Positions 63,635-64,000 of a stretch of 64,000 nt of DNA are shown here, in pieces. Position 1 is the first letter of the stretch. The number at the start of each line of letters is the position of its first letter. The notes below the pieces were generated by a model. It worked only from the letters and a program-made list of their open reading frames with translations, did no database searches and was not told the DNA's origin. A program made the translations under genes and the position numbers. This stretch comes from Bacteroidota bacterium (GTDB taxonomy: Bacteria; Bacteroidota; Bacteroidia; B-17B0; Aurantibacillaceae), in contig JAFLBH010000001.1 in NCBI GenBank assembly GCA_017303905.1, forward strand, positions 1,465,809 to 1,529,808. The letters are read 5' to 3'.

Positions 63635-64000
63635 ATGAATAGAATAGCTTTAGCATTAATCACCTTTTTGCTTTTTTCTGTATTTTGTTTTTCTCAGGTT
63701 ATTAATATTGAATCCAAACGTTTTCATAACGATTCTTCACAATGGGTTGGAAAGATTGATGGTAATTTCAGTGCGGTGAAAAATATTCAGGAGGTTATTA
63801 CTTTCGGTTTGAACATTCATACCCAATATCAGAAGGGAAAGTCAAGAGTTTTGGCGATTGGGGATTTAGCTTTTATTAAAGCGGGTAATACCGACTTCAT
63901 GAACTCAGGCTATCAGCATTTGCGTTACAATTACAAGCTTAATAAATGGCTTACCTGGGAGGCATTTGTTCAAGCGCAATATAACAGAGTATTGTTACTT
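63635..64000 (+). CDS. DUF481-like outer-membrane protein (3' end cut by window)
   Basis: Starts ATG at 63635, four bases after the OstA-like stop, and runs off the window after about 122 codons. The signal peptide (MNRIALALITFLLFSVFCFSQ) is followed by QWVGKIDGNFSAVKNIQEVITFGLN and alternating strands (YQHLRYNYKLNKWLTWEAFVQAQYN) as in DUF481 beta-barrel proteins. The operon position after an LPS transport gene suggests an envelope role. The remainder is not visible. Confidence 0.8.
   Translation, partial: MNRIALALITFLLFSVFCFSQVINIESKRFHNDSSQWVGKIDGNFSAVKNIQEVITFGLNIHTQYQKGKSRVLAIGDLAFIKAGNTDFMNSGYQHLRYNYKLNKWLTWEAFVQAQYNRVLLL

Overview
The window is AT-rich, densely coded bacterial DNA that looks like an ordinary chromosome of a free-living Bacteroidota. 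The main evidence is two very large secreted proteins with type IX secretion (T9SS) C-terminal sorting domains (one type B, one type A), a PorE-like OmpA protein, a BT_3928-type DoxX protein beside a DUF1599 protein, a long-form NusB, a cytochrome c oxidase block with two subunit III genes, and promoter boxes of the Bacteroidota -7 type TAnnTTTG. I cannot name a genus. I found no rRNA, tRNA, CRISPR array, insertion sequence or phage gene. No gene-free stretch exceeds 300 bases; the longest, about 225 bases, lies before the HU gene.

Layout. 1-5.1 kb: end of a TMTC-like TPR membrane protein, a cupin, an amino-acid permease with a helix-hairpin-helix protein, and two unknowns. 5.2-12.6 kb: recG, a 909-residue adhesin-like T9SS cargo, prfC and a lipoprotein. 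12.6-18.3 kb: tcdA with a TatD hydrolase, a GlcD-type oxidase, a DoxX protein, DUF1599 and folP. 18.3-22.8 kb: an exported unknown, a LuxR-type regulator, Rieske protein, rhomboid protease, GyrI-like lipoprotein and aminotransferase. 22.9-31.2 kb: a helicase, a small membrane protein, a UbiA prenyltransferase, leucine dehydrogenase, nusB, a CAP/OmpA-like protein and a MORN-like lipoprotein. 31.3-39.6 kb: eno, gltA, mnmE and a 1303-residue T9SS cargo. 39.6-44.9 kb: an AddA-like helicase-nuclease and the PorE-like protein. 45-49.5 kb: an ABC exporter, ctaB, two coxIII genes and coxIV in one minus-strand operon. 49.6-58.2 kb: an acyltransferase, a DUF3108 protein, three tiny cysteine-rich lipoproteins, acpH, lolD, an SLC13 transporter, fmt, HU, a pRiA4b ORF-3 family protein and a glycosyltransferase. 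58.3-64 kb: a plus-strand envelope operon (LptF/G, two glycosyltransferases, an OstA-like protein, a DUF481 protein that runs off the end).

The genes are mostly housekeeping and cell-envelope functions. The less ordinary signals concern gene expression and small proteins. Four genes, three of them with GTG starts, have a -7 box only 4-5 bases before the start codon, which suggests leaderless mRNAs. Two genes can only begin at non-ATG codons that overlap the upstream stop (CTGA for ubiA, TTGA for the OstA-like gene). Three tandem lipoprotein genes share a strict C-x5-C-x-C pattern behind their own promoter. I did not see a convincing new defence system or mobile element.
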